Counted from the first letter of the stretch, positions 17,514-26,724 are shown. The stretch is 42,559 bases of DNA from Vulcanimicrobiota bacterium (GCA_030043675.1 JASHXG010000009.1:1-42559); one strand, 5' to 3'. Notes: generated from the sequence alone by a model not told the origin. Translations and numbers: made by a program.

Positions 17514-18854
17514 ATGCGGTCCCGCGGTCTTCTGCTCGGCCTCTTTGCGATACTCGCTGCTTGCGGCGGCGGTGGTGGTTCGACGATTCCGATCGCGGTT
17601 CCAGCGGTGTCGCAGGAGGCGATCGCGCCCAACACGGCGGCCGGCAAGTACATCAAGCACGTCGTAATCGTGATCCAGGAGAATCGAAGCTTCGATAACC
17701 TCTTCTCGAGCTTTCCGAACGCCGACGGGACGAAGCGCGGAAAAATGAGCGACGGACGATCGGTCCGGCTCCGCCCGATCGACCTCTACTATCCTAAGTA
17801 TCTCACGAATAGTCACGCAGCTTTCGTTACCGAGTACGCCGACGGCAAAATGGATGGCTGGAACCTGGTCGAGGTCGGTTCTGCCCCATGCGCGCGGTGC
17901 GCTTATGCATATGTGAATCCGTCCCAGATCCAGCCGTATTGGACGATGGCACGCGAGTACGTTCTGGCCGATCATATGTTTCCGGACGAAAGCAGCGGCA
18001 GCTTCACCGGCCATCAGGACCTGATTCGCGGCGATACGGCGATCAACAAGACTGAAAGCCTGATCGACAATCCGTCGAATAGCCCGTGGGGCTGCGATGC
18101 GCCGTCCTTCACCGAGACGCCGCTCATCACCAAGAGCGGGCAGTTCATCAACGACGGACCATTTCCGTGCTTTACGTACGACACGCTCCGGGACGTGCTC
18201 GACGCGAAGAAGGTCTCGTGGAAATACTACGTGCCACCGCTCCTCGGGAACCTTCCCGGCTTGTACTGGGACGCATTCGACGCGATCAAAAAGGTGCGAT
18301 ACGGGCCCGAGTGGAGCGCCGACGTCATCATGCCGGAAAAGAAAATATTTAAAGATATTCGGGCCGGATCATTGGCGGGCGTTTCGTGGGTGATCCCGGA
18401 CGGGGCTAACTCCGATCACGCCGGATTCGCAAAGCACGACACCGGCCCGTCGTGGGTGGCGCAAGTCGTGAACGCAGTCGGTAAAAGCAAATTTTGGAGC
18501 TCCACCGCCATCGTCGTCGTCTGGGACGATTGGGGAGGCTGGTACGATCACGTCCCGCCGCCGCAGCTCACCTATGCCGGTCTGGGAATTCGCGTGCCGG
18601 CGATCGTCATCTCTCCGTATGCCAAGAAGGGCTACGTTTCGCACACGGTCTATCAATTCGGCAGCGTCGTCAAATTCGTCGAGGAGGTCTTCGGGTTGGG
18701 AAGCCTCGGGACGTCCGATCGGAGCTCCGCCAGCATGTTGGACGTCTTCGACTTCACGCAGAAGCCGCGCAAGTTCGAGCCGATCGCGGCGCCGTACTCG
18801 CAGCAGTTTTTCGAGGAGCAACCCGCCTCCAACATCCCGGTCGATACGAACTAA
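17514..18854 (+). CDS. Phosphoesterase-family (PF04185) lipoprotein
   Basis: 446-residue lipoprotein (signal peptide ending LAAC, Cys17) of the phospholipase C/acid phosphatase superfamily. Key blocks: KHVVIVIQENRSFDN with the Glu-Asn metal pair, WTMAREYVLADHMFP, GSFTGHQDLI, and WDDWGGWYDHVPPP with the Asp/His site near residue 345. All expected positions are intact, so activity on a phosphoester (phospholipid head group, phosphate monoester) outside the cytoplasm is plausible; the substrate is not readable. No strong Shine-Dalgarno was seen. It starts 54 nt after pgm and ends 47 nt before the cyclase gene, all on one strand. Confidence 0.88.
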   Translation: MRSRGLLLGLFAILAACGGGGGSTIPIAVPAVSQEAIAPNTAAGKYIKHVVIVIQENRSFDNLFSSFPNADGTKRGKMSDGRSVRLRPIDLYYPKYLTNSHAAFVTEYADGKMDGWNLVEVGSAPCARCAYAYVNPSQIQPYWTMAREYVLADHMFPDESSGSFTGHQDLIRGDTAINKTESLIDNPSNSPWGCDAPSFTETPLITKSGQFINDGPFPCFTYDTLRDVLDAKKVSWKYYVPPLLGNLPGLYWDAFDAIKKVRYGPEWSADVIMPEKKIFKDIRAGSLAGVSWVIPDGANSDHAGFAKHDTGPSWVAQVVNAVGKSKFWSSTAIVVVWDDWGGWYDHVPPPQLTYAGLGIRVPAIVISPYAKKGYVSHTVYQFGSVVKFVEEVFGLGSLGTSDRSSASMLDVFDFTQKPRKFEPIAAPYSQQFFEEQPASNIPVDTN

Positions 18855-18901
18855 GGTTCCCCAGTAGGCGCGCCCGGCCGCCTGCCGAAAGAACGGCAAC
18901 G

Positions 18902-21601
18902 GTGAGCCACAGCGCGGTTCCTACCGGTGCGGTCGTCTTTCTGTTCTCGGACATCGAGGGAAGCTCGCGGCGTTGGGAGCGTTACACCGAAGCGATGCGC
19001 GACGCCGTGCGCCGGCACGACGAAATCCTGCGTTCCGAAATCGAGCGGCGTCGCGGGCACGTATTCAAGACCATCGGCGACGCCTTCTGCGCGGCGTTCT
19101 GGACGGTCGGCGAGGCGCTCGAGGCGGCGGTCGCGGCGCAGCGGCGCCTTGGAGGCGCAGACTTTGCCGCGGTCGATGGACTGCGCGTTCGGATCGCGAT
19201 CCATGCCGGCGAGACCGACGAACGCGCCGGCGATTACTTCGGACCCGCGGTCAACCGAACCGCGCGCCTGCTCTCAACCGGGCACGGCGGACAAATTCTC
19301 GTGTCCGGATTCGCCAGCGATCTCGCGGCCTCGAATCTTCCATCCGACATCGCGCTGCGCCAGCTTGGAACGCTGCCGCTCCGCGATCTCACTGAGCCCG
19401 AGCGCGTCTATCAAGCCGTCGCACCCGGGCTTGCCTCGGAGTTCAAGCCGCTCCGCTTGCTGGAGACGCCGCCCAACAATCTTCCGCGTCAAACGACCAG
19501 CTTCGTCGGCCGTCATGACGATTTGGCTCACGTCGAAGCGTTGCTCGGCGACTCTTCCCTGGTAACGATCGTCGGGGCGGGCGGCATCGGAAAGACGCGT
19601 CTGGCACTAGAAGCGGCTACGAGCCGGCTGAACGATTTTCCCGACGGCGCGTGGCTGGTCGACCTTTCGCCGATTTCGGACGCCGAGCTGGTCGCAAGCG
19701 CCGTGCTTTCAGCGCTGGGTGAAGAGCAATCCGAGGATATTCCACCGCTGGAGGCGCTTTTGCGCCACTCGGAAAAACGCGAGCTGCTTCTCGTCCTCGA
19801 CAACTGCGAGCACGTTATCGCAGAAGCCGCTCGCGTCGCGGCCGCCGTGTTGGAGCGTTGTCCGCGCGTCGTGCTGCTGGCGACCAGCCGCGAAGCGCTC
19901 GACGTCTCGGGAGAACGAATCCATCGCTTGCCGACGCTCGACACGGCATCGGCCACGCGGCTCTTCATCGAACGCGCCCAGGCGGCGGATCCCGATTTCT
20001 CCGCCGACGCAAAGCTCGCGATCCTCGAAGAAATTTGTCGCCGCCTGGATGGGATTGCGTTGGCGATCGAGCTGGCCGCCGCGCGAATCCGTACGATGCC
20101 CATCCAGAGCTTGGCGCGTCACTTGGAGCTACGGATGCTCGCGGGCGGACGCGACCGTAGGCCGCGCCAGCAAACGATGCAGGCACTGATCGACTGGAGC
20201 TACGATCTGCTCGCCGGCGAGGAGCGCGCGGTCCTGCGCCGTTGTTCCATCTTTCTCGGGGGCTTTACGCTCGAGGCGGCAATCGCGGTTTGCGCGCTCG
20301 AAGCCGCAGGCGAATGGCGCGCCCTCGAACTGCTCTCCTCGCTCGTCGATAAGTCGCTACTCGTTCTCGACGCACGAAGTGAGCAGCAGCGGTATCGAGT
20401 GCTGGAGCCGATCCGCGAGTATGCGTTGGAAAAGCTCGCGAGCGATGGCGAGAGCTTCGAAGCGGCGCGCCGGCACGCGCAGGCGTTTGCATCGCTCGCG
20501 CGCGCCGCCTACGCGCAGTGGGAGCAGGGCCCAAAAGCCGATTGGCTTTCGCAACTCGAACCGGACCTTCCCAACTTCCGCGCCGCGCTGCGCTGGACGA
20601 TCGAGGAGGCACATGATCTCCCTCTCGGTGCGCAAACCGTTGACGACCTCACGCCGATTTTTTTGCGCCTGACGCTGCTCGCCGAGGGCATCGAGTGGTG
20701 CGAGCGGGTGCTACGGGCCGGATTGACGTTGCCGGCGGCGGAGGAGGCGCGTCTGCGCTACGGACTGTCGATGCTCTACAACAACCAAGGCGCGAACAAC
20801 AGCTCACTCACTGAGGCGCTCGCCGCCGTTGCGCTCTATCGCGAAGCCGGCGATCGGCGTGGACTAGCCCGCGCCCTGGCGCAAGTCGCTCAGCATCACG
20901 CGAGTGCTTCGCATTATGACGACGCGCGGGTTGCTGCCGACGAAGCCCTCCGGCTTGCACGCGCATCGCAGGATCCTCTTCTGCTTGCGGGGAGTCTGCG
21001 GCGCTGCGCCGGAGCATTCACCGCCGACGGCATGGACGGCGTCCGAACTCGTTACGCCGAAAGCGTCGCGCTCTTTCGAGAGCTGGGGGCCGATGACGAG
21101 ACCGCGCGTACCCTGACGTGGTGGGGACAATCGGAAGCCGAAGCCGGCGACTATGCGAGTGCGGCCGAACGATTTCTGGAGGCGCAGCGGTTAGCCGGCC
21201 GAGATCTCTCGATGCACGTCGCGCTCGGGATTGCCTCGTGCTATCTGTCTCTCGGCGATCGCGCGGGCGCCGAACCGTTCGCTTGGGAAGCCCTCGCGCT
21301 TGCGGCGCCGGTGCATCATCCCACCAACTTGCCGACAGCGATACTGTACGTCGCCGCAAGCGCGCTTAAAATCGAGACACCCGACGCCGCGCGTCTCGTC
21401 GGCTGGGCCGAAAGACGCTTTGGCTCGACGGGGTGGCGATGGAGCGCGCAAGATCAAACGATCATCCAAGAGCTCAAAGGGCTGCTACTGCGCGAAATAC
21501 CGCAGCGCAAGCTAATGGAGCTCCTCGCCGAGGGCGCAACATGGACCGAGCCCGAGGCCGTGGCGCGCGCCGGCTTCGTCGCCGCGCGCGCGCCGATTTA
21601 G
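18902..21601 (+). CDS. Adenylate cyclase-ATPase-TPR regulator
   Basis: 899 residues from the GTG at 18902. Domain 1 (about 8-185) is a class III nucleotide cyclase with all six catalytic positions visible: metal Asp17 (FSDIEGS) and Asp60, adenine-specifying Lys56 (KTIGD) and Asp111, and transition-state Asn118 and Arg122 (VNRTAR). Domain 2 (about 195-520) is a STAND/AfsR-like ATPase with P-loop GAGGIGKT (225-232), a VLDNCEHV Walker B and an LLATSRE sensor. Domain 3 is a long helical TPR region. ATP use and cAMP production are likely from the residues; the signal sensed is unknown. The frame is open further upstream inside the phosphoesterase gene, but that extension is not cyclase-like. Confidence 0.88.
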   Translation: MSHSAVPTGAVVFLFSDIEGSSRRWERYTEAMRDAVRRHDEILRSEIERRRGHVFKTIGDAFCAAFWTVGEALEAAVAAQRRLGGADFAAVDGLRVRIAIHAGETDERAGDYFGPAVNRTARLLSTGHGGQILVSGFASDLAASNLPSDIALRQLGTLPLRDLTEPERVYQAVAPGLASEFKPLRLLETPPNNLPRQTTSFVGRHDDLAHVEALLGDSSLVTIVGAGGIGKTRLALEAATSRLNDFPDGAWLVDLSPISDAELVASAVLSALGEEQSEDIPPLEALLRHSEKRELLLVLDNCEHVIAEAARVAAAVLERCPRVVLLATSREALDVSGERIHRLPTLDTASATRLFIERAQAADPDFSADAKLAILEEICRRLDGIALAIELAAARIRTMPIQSLARHLELRMLAGGRDRRPRQQTMQALIDWSYDLLAGEERAVLRRCSIFLGGFTLEAAIAVCALEAAGEWRALELLSSLVDKSLLVLDARSEQQRYRVLEPIREYALEKLASDGESFEAARRHAQAFASLARAAYAQWEQGPKADWLSQLEPDLPNFRAALRWTIEEAHDLPLGAQTVDDLTPIFLRLTLLAEGIEWCERVLRAGLTLPAAEEARLRYGLSMLYNNQGANNSSLTEALAAVALYREAGDRRGLARALAQVAQHHASASHYDDARVAADEALRLARASQDPLLLAGSLRRCAGAFTADGMDGVRTRYAESVALFRELGADDETARTLTWWGQSEAEAGDYASAAERFLEAQRLAGRDLSMHVALGIASCYLSLGDRAGAEPFAWEALALAAPVHHPTNLPTAILYVAASALKIETPDAARLVGWAERRFGSTGWRWSAQDQTIIQELKGLLLREIPQRKLMELLAEGATWTEPEAVARAGFVAARAPI

Positions 21602-22122
21602 CAGGGTTTCGGACCTGTCTCCCGGCGAATGCCCGCATCGCGCACGTAGTAGCATTTTTGTGTAAGCGTATACGTCCCGTGGTCGCCGGTGCAGCCGTGA
21701 ACGGCCTTGTACGATCCGGTCAGCTTATTCGTGGACGAATCGTATTTGCCGGTGATGCTGAACGTGCATGCCACGTTATCGATCGTCGCCACGGAGACTC
21801 CGCTCCCCGACGTGCCAGAGACGTTCGTAACGGTCGAGGTCCTGAACGTCAACTTTGGATACGCGAACGAGAGCCAACCGCCCGTCGAGCTCTTGTACTG
21901 GGCGAACGATCCCGTTACGCGTCCTTTGCCGTAGTAGCTATCCTGTGCCGTCCCCGCATACTGGCCTCCGTAATTTAGCGCTCCCGCGTCATCACCAAAA
22001 CGCGCGCCGGCTGTTACCGGCGTCGCCCCGTTTGCGGTGCCTCCGCCGGATCCCGCACACGCCGTGAACGCGAGCGCAGCGATCAGAATGCCGAAAAGCG
22101 CTCGCTTAGATAAATGACTCAT
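21598..22122 (-). CDS. Small lipoprotein of unknown function
   Basis: 174 residues. The signal peptide ends in FTAC (Cys21), followed by a Gly/Ala/Thr linker and a beta-rich domain: YGGQYAGTAQDSYYGKGRVTGSF, then a CTFSITGKYDSSTNKLTGSY block and a C-terminal part with Cys residues (HGCTGDHG, KCYY). Repeated 'G.Y.g...G..tGs' strands suggest a small beta-barrel or sandwich. The first four bases of its region overlap the stop of the convergent cyclase gene. No function recognised. Confidence 0.75.
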   Translation of the reverse strand: MSHLSKRALFGILIAALAFTACAGSGGGTANGATPVTAGARFGDDAGALNYGGQYAGTAQDSYYGKGRVTGSFAQYKSSTGGWLSFAYPKLTFRTSTVTNVSGTSGSGVSVATIDNVACTFSITGKYDSSTNKLTGSYKAVHGCTGDHGTYTLTQKCYYVRDAGIRRETGPKPC

Positions 22123-22244
22123 CTCAAGCTCCTCAAAAGCCTAGCATCGAACGTCACACCCCCGAGGAGCATACCTCGCGCCGCGCGAATTAGCCTCTTT
22201 GAGCGCACGGCGGCGCGCTGGGAGCAGCAAAAAGGACCGCAGCA

Positions 22245-23234
22245 ATGGGGATCCCCACTTCGGTTTTGCGAGCAGCAGGGACGGCGGCCACGATCGCCTC
22301 GCTCAGCGCCTGCGGCCACGTCTCCCCGCAGTTGCCGATCGCACCCGTGGCGCCAACGGTTGTGTTGGATCGCGATTCGTCGTGGATGTCACCGGACGCT
22401 GCCCAAGTGAAGACTCTCCTCTATGTGTCAGACGCGCAATCCTATGACGTCTACATTTACAGCTTTCCCGACCTCGAGCTCAAGGGAAAGCTGACCGGCT
22501 TCGACCGGCCCGAAGGCGAGTGCAGCGACGCCGGGGGCGACGTCTGGATCACCGACACCCAAAGCAGAGAGATCGTTCGTTTCCGTCACGGCGGAAGGAA
22601 GGTTGAAGCGACGCTGCACGATCCGATCGGTTTTCCCGTCGGTTGCGCGATCGATCGGAAGTCGGGAGATCTCGCGGTCACCAACCTCTTCGGCTTGAGC
22701 GGCGGCGGCAGCGTGATGATCTACAAGAAAGCAGCCGGCACGCCGAGGCTCTACGTGAATCCAGGCCAATACTATTACTACTTCGCCGGCTACGACGATA
22801 AGGGCGATCTCTACGCGAGCGGCAAGAGCCAAACCAACCGGTACCGCCTCTCCATGCTTGCATCGCGCGGACGTTCGATGGTAAGCGTCTCGATCAAAGG
22901 TCCCAGGATCTTTGATCCAGGAACCGTCCAATGGACCGGATCCACGCTGCTGCTCGGCGATCAGCGATGCCAGCGCAAGAAAACTTCGTGCCTCTACGAG
23001 GCAGTCGTTTCGAGAAGAAGCGTGCGGATCACACGCCGCGTGCCGCTAAGCGGGTCCTGCGACGTTGCGCAAGTCGCGTTCGAGAACGGCCGCTTTGCCG
23101 GCGGCGACGATTGGCACTGCGGCCCTGGCCACAGCAGCACCGACGTTTGGGCGTATCCGCGCGGCGGCTCTCCCGTCCGGGCCCGCACTGACATCCAAGT
23201 ACCGATCGGCGCAACGATCAGCAACCTGCCCTGA
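22245..23234 (+). CDS. Propeller-like lipoprotein, YAHGG family (paralog 4)
   Basis: 329 residues, signal peptide ending LSAC (Cys23), with AAGGA upstream of the ATG. It is the most divergent of the four family members: the signature is FRHGGRKVEATL instead of YAHGG..PIATL, but CAIDRKSGDLAVTN, FAGYDDKGDLYASG, VQWTGSTLLLGD and VWAYPRGG follow in the same order and spacing. Extra Cys pairs (RCQRKKTSC, GSCDV, WHCG) suggest disulphides and an extracytoplasmic site. Divergent from the small lipoprotein across about 120 nt. Function unknown. Confidence 0.8.
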   Translation: MGIPTSVLRAAGTAATIASLSACGHVSPQLPIAPVAPTVVLDRDSSWMSPDAAQVKTLLYVSDAQSYDVYIYSFPDLELKGKLTGFDRPEGECSDAGGDVWITDTQSREIVRFRHGGRKVEATLHDPIGFPVGCAIDRKSGDLAVTNLFGLSGGGSVMIYKKAAGTPRLYVNPGQYYYYFAGYDDKGDLYASGKSQTNRYRLSMLASRGRSMVSVSIKGPRIFDPGTVQWTGSTLLLGDQRCQRKKTSCLYEAVVSRRSVRITRRVPLSGSCDVAQVAFENGRFAGGDDWHCGPGHSSTDVWAYPRGGSPVRARTDIQVPIGATISNLP

Positions 23235-23235
23235 T

Positions 23236-24372
23236 CTAGAGCCTCAACCTAAAGACGGTCCCCTCTCCGAACACGCCGCCGCGGCCGGTCACGCCGTAAA
23301 ACGCGTCGTTTACGTCGATGAGAGCGGCGTTCGGGCCTGCACCCTCCGGGGGTCCGGTGAATCGGTAGAGCACCGTCTCTCTCCCGTCCCTCGTCATTTT
23401 GAAGATCGTCCCGGCGTCGCCGGTCCCGCCTCGCAACGTCGTTCCATAAAGAATGCCGTCGACCGCGATCAAAGCGGCCTCGGGAGCACTGCCGTCGGTT
23501 TTCTTACCGCGGCTAAACTCGTAAATCACTCGCTCGGCGCCGGAGGTACTCACGCGGAAGACGGTGCCGTCGCCTTTTTGATCGCCGCCACCCCCGGTCG
23601 TACCATAGAGTGCGCCGCCTAATAACGTCAGGCCGGCCGCGGGATAGGCGCCTTCATCGGTACCACGGTGGTACGTGAAGCGGTGGATGACCGTTTCGGC
23701 GCCGGCTTTGCTCACGCGAAAAACCGTTCCGCATCCGATGGCGCAACGGTCGGTGTGCTCGCCGCCGTATTCGGTCGTCCCGTAGAGGGCGCCGCCGACG
23801 GCGATCAACCCGGCAACCGGCTCCGCGCCGTCGGCACCTCCCTTGAATCGATAAAGGGTCGTCTCCGACTTTCCGTCGGTCGACAGACGAAAGATCGTAC
23901 CGCACCCAGAGAAGCACTCGAGCGCATGGAATCCTCCGAATTGACTGGTGCCGTAGAACGCCCCATCGAACACGGTCAACGCTGCAGCCAAACGCACCGC
24001 GCCGCGGCCGCCTTCGAAGCGGTAGATCACCCGTTCTTTCCCGTCCGGGGTCACCTTAAAGACGGTGCCGCAGCCACCGTCACAACGCTTGCTGCCGCCG
24101 CTGGTCGTCGTGCCAAAGAACGCACCGCTCGCGCCGATCAGCCCCGCGACCGGCGTCGCCCCGTCTCTGCCGCCCACGAAACGATAGACGATCCTTTCGT
24201 CGCCTGGGCTCACTACGAAGACGGTGCCGCAGCCGGGAGTACAATCGCCGGCGCCTCCGGCACTCGTCGTACCGTAGAGGTTTGCTCCCCGCGCAATCAG
24301 CCGCGAGTCCGGTCCGTCACCGTCGTCAAATCTTCCCCCGAAGCTATAGAGCGTCGTAAGGATCGGCGTCAC
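23236..24372 (-). CDS. GloVer-type tandem-repeat lipoprotein (start uncertain)
   Basis: 378 residues from GTG 24372, built of about seven or eight repeats of the form LYGTT..GG......GTVF.....G.E.V.YRF.GG.DGA.P.A.L. This is the choice-of-anchor/GloVer repeat family, probably a beta-propeller of unknown function. The frame is open upstream to at least 24471 and encodes a signal-peptide-like run with lipobox LSAC (Cys codon 24429-24427), so the native protein is probably a lipoprotein; yet no ATG, GTG or TTG lies in frame there. The upstream frame begins at the TTTTAAG that also holds the stop of the preceding phosphoesterase gene. Confidence 0.75.
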   Translation of the reverse strand: MTPILTTLYSFGGRFDDGDGPDSRLIARGANLYGTTSAGGAGDCTPGCGTVFVVSPGDERIVYRFVGGRDGATPVAGLIGASGAFFGTTTSGGSKRCDGGCGTVFKVTPDGKERVIYRFEGGRGAVRLAAALTVFDGAFYGTSQFGGFHALECFSGCGTIFRLSTDGKSETTLYRFKGGADGAEPVAGLIAVGGALYGTTEYGGEHTDRCAIGCGTVFRVSKAGAETVIHRFTYHRGTDEGAYPAAGLTLLGGALYGTTGGGGDQKGDGTVFRVSTSGAERVIYEFSRGKKTDGSAPEAALIAVDGILYGTTLRGGTGDAGTIFKMTRDGRETVLYRFTGPPEGAGPNAALIDVNDAFYGVTGRGGVFGEGTVFRLRL

Positions 24373-24466
24373 GTGGAGTGGCTGATCGAGCGAAAGCTGC
24401 GTGGGCGGGAGCGCGCCCCCGCGCGAGCATGCGCTTAGGGCGATGGCACAGAGAACGAGGCCCGGC

Positions 24467-25816
24467 TTAAAAGTCGTCGTCGGGCTCCGTCCTGTCTATT
24501 GGTTGCTTGAGAAAATAGCTCGGCGGCAGTGGCGCGGGAATCGGTTGAAAGCGCGTCGGCGGTTTGGAGAAGTCGAAACAATCCGAGAGATCGTCGGACC
24601 GGACGTCGGTCGTGTGCAGCGATCCCAACCCGAACGTTTCCTCGGTGAACTTCAGAATGCTGCCGAACTCGTGTTGGACGTGTGAGACGTAATGATTCTT
24701 GGCGTACGGCGATATCACGATCAGCGGGACGCGAAAACTGAGCTCGTACGAGTTGTAGAGTGGCGGTCGAACGTGGTCGTACCATCCGCCCCAGTCATCC
24801 CAAGTTACGAAGATCGCGGTGTCATTCCAATATCGGCTCTTGCCGATCGCGTTGACGACCGCTGCAACCCAGGATGGACCCGATCCGTTGTTGCTCGCGG
24901 CGTGATCGGACTCCAACGCCGTCGGCGTTACCCAAATGACGTTCGCGAGCGCTCCGCGCCTGATATCCAAAAGGACCTGCTGCGGTGGGACCACCACGTC
25001 CACGCGATAATCGCGACTCTCGCGAACGTTCAAGATGGCATCGGGCCCGTTCCAGAGTCCCTGTCCGGTGGAGGCTTGGTAGTAGCGCCAGCTGAGCGAC
25101 TTGCGCTCGAGCAAGTCGATGAGCGAAAGGCGAATGAAGCACGGATAGATCGCCGTTCCCTCGCGGCCCGCTTGATCGATCGTCTCGACCACCACTCCGG
25201 CCGGCGAGTCGCATCCACCCCCGCCTCCCAGCGGATTCTCCGCAGCTCGCAGCCCGGAGCCGTTTGCGATGGTCGACGTTCCGCTCAAGATGTACTGATG
25301 CGCCGGGAAACTCGGCCCCTCGTTGGTCTGAAACATATGGTCGGCAAACGCATACTGCGAGGCCATATCGAAGTAGGGTCGCACCTCGGCGTGCGGCACG
25401 TACCCGTAGGCGCGACGTGGCTGGAGTGGGCAGGGTAGAACCGAGTAGCATCGCACGCCGATCCTATCAAACCCGTTCATTTGACCGTCCGCGTACTCTT
25501 TCTCGAACGCCTGGTGCGAGTGACCGAGGTCGTAGGGCGCAGTTAAACTTACCGGGCGCAGCGGCACGTTCTGTCCGCTGGAGTTCAAACCGCTGCGAAC
25601 CGTATCGGCGCCGGGGAAGCCGTTGAAGAGATCGTCGACGCTGCGGTTCTCTTGAAAGATGATGACGACGTGCCGGATCTTCGACGACGCTTGCTCGGGC
25701 GAGACTGCAAGACGCAGCATCTGTGGTCCCACTTGTGGCGCCGGCACCATCGAGCTCCGCGCGCAACCGGTCAGCGCTACCAAGACAGCGATCCGTGCCC
25801 ACCCTGAACGCTCCAT
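24467..25816 (-). CDS. Phosphoesterase-family (PF04185) lipoprotein
   Basis: 449-residue lipoprotein, signal peptide ending LTGC (Cys17). GGAGG lies 8 nt before the ATG. Family blocks: RHVVIIFQENRSVDD (Ser-Val where the others have Ser-Phe), DHMFQTNEGPSFPAHQYILSG, and WDDWGGWYDHVRPP with the His retained. A Cys-bearing insertion (VRCYSVLPCPLQP) is not in the other copies. Probable extracytoplasmic metal-dependent phosphoesterase, substrate unknown. Upstream of, and possibly co-transcribed with, the GloVer-repeat gene. Confidence 0.88.
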   Translation of the reverse strand: MERSGWARIAVLVALTGCARSSMVPAPQVGPQMLRLAVSPEQASSKIRHVVIIFQENRSVDDLFNGFPGADTVRSGLNSSGQNVPLRPVSLTAPYDLGHSHQAFEKEYADGQMNGFDRIGVRCYSVLPCPLQPRRAYGYVPHAEVRPYFDMASQYAFADHMFQTNEGPSFPAHQYILSGTSTIANGSGLRAAENPLGGGGGCDSPAGVVVETIDQAGREGTAIYPCFIRLSLIDLLERKSLSWRYYQASTGQGLWNGPDAILNVRESRDYRVDVVVPPQQVLLDIRRGALANVIWVTPTALESDHAASNNGSGPSWVAAVVNAIGKSRYWNDTAIFVTWDDWGGWYDHVRPPLYNSYELSFRVPLIVISPYAKNHYVSHVQHEFGSILKFTEETFGLGSLHTTDVRSDDLSDCFDFSKPPTRFQPIPAPLPPSYFLKQPIDRTEPDDDF

Positions 25817-25908
25817 CGCGCGAACCTCCGAGTTGTTCCAGCGCGGCTGCTAAAGCAGCTTGAGTAGGCCAATTATAGTCAGTTGTTTTTAGCCTGTAAA
25901 CGGTGGGC

Positions 25909-26724
25909 TCAACGCGGGGCATCGGCGCGAGCTACCGCTCGATACCGCAATCGTTGGCGGCGCATCCGCGCTCGCAACCGCTGCGTCGACGAGAGGCGCG
26001 GCGGTCCGGAGAGCAGCGTGAAATCAGCGAAGCCGGCCGCGCGAGCCAACCCCTCGAGCGCTTTCGCGTTGGGGGCCCACCAGTTCGATGCATCGTCGTT
26101 CAGCTCGTTGCCGGGGAAAAACTCGCAGAAGGGCGCATCGGGAGCGCCGGGAAGCTCCACCGCCTCCGTTTCGATGAAGAGCGCGCCTCCCGGTGCGGTA
26201 ACCGTCGCCGCCCGCCGCAACGCGCGCATCGGTTCTTCCAAGTGGTAGAGGATGCCGAGGAAGAATACGACGTCGAAGCGTCCTAAAGCGGCGAGGTCCA
26301 TCGTCATGAAGTCGCCGACGACGGGCTCGACGTTGCTCTCGAGGATCGCGCGCGCCGCGTCAAACGGGCGCCGCCCCGGCAGCTCAACGGGACGCCAATG
26401 CCTCGATAGGTGCGGGGGCGGCATCGGCATTCCGGAATCGCGCGAGCTTCTCCATTCCTCCATATACGCGGCCATGTCGGCGGACCATACGTAGTGATCG
26501 AGGGCTACGACGCGCGCCGCGCCCAGTCTCTCAGCGGCGAACGAAAAAAAACCGTCATACGCGCCGATATCGAGGACCGATTTGCCGTGCAGGTCGGGAA
26601 GCTGCAGTTTGCGCAGCGTTTCGTTCCATACTTCAAGCGGGGCGCGACCCGGCGTGACGACACCCGGAGCCAGCTCGATCGAGTGGTACCACTCGGGACA
26701 CGATTGCAGGATGTCGAACGTCAT
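25909..26724 (-). CDS. CmoB-like/DUF1698 SAM-dependent methyltransferase
   Basis: 271-residue class I methyltransferase. The SAM-binding motif I is VLDIGAYDGFFSFAAERLGA (about 49-68), the acidic residue follows in VVALDHYVW, and motif IV-like FDVVFFLGILYHLEEP resembles the 'GVLYH...P' block of CmoB/DUF1698 proteins. CmoB modifies wobble uridine in tRNA with carboxy-SAM, but the N-terminal CmoB extension is absent and no cmoA is nearby, so small-molecule or other methylation is equally possible. Divergent from the glycosidase gene with 54 nt between starts. Confidence 0.82.
   Translation of the reverse strand: MTFDILQSCPEWYHSIELAPGVVTPGRAPLEVWNETLRKLQLPDLHGKSVLDIGAYDGFFSFAAERLGAARVVALDHYVWSADMAAYMEEWRSSRDSGMPMPPPHLSRHWRPVELPGRRPFDAARAILESNVEPVVGDFMTMDLAALGRFDVVFFLGILYHLEEPMRALRRAATVTAPGGALFIETEAVELPGAPDAPFCEFFPGNELNDDASNWWAPNAKALEGLARAAGFADFTLLSGPPRLSSTQRLRARMRRQRLRYRAVARADAPR

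Noticed and set aside
18494..18901. Open 136-codon N-terminal extension of the cyclase gene
   Set aside because: It overlaps the phosphoesterase gene in another frame, is Arg-rich and lacks cyclase motifs; the GTG at 18902 begins just before FSDIEG.
23236..24372. Repeat-rich region as a DNA repeat or CRISPR array
   Set aside because: The periodicity is at protein level (GloVer repeats) with variable DNA and no fixed repeat/spacer lengths.
24467..24475. Programmed frameshift at TTTTAAG fusing the phosphoesterase to the GloVer protein
   Set aside because: The product after the shift would have an internal signal peptide and lipobox in mid-chain, which makes no sense; a lost start codon is simpler.
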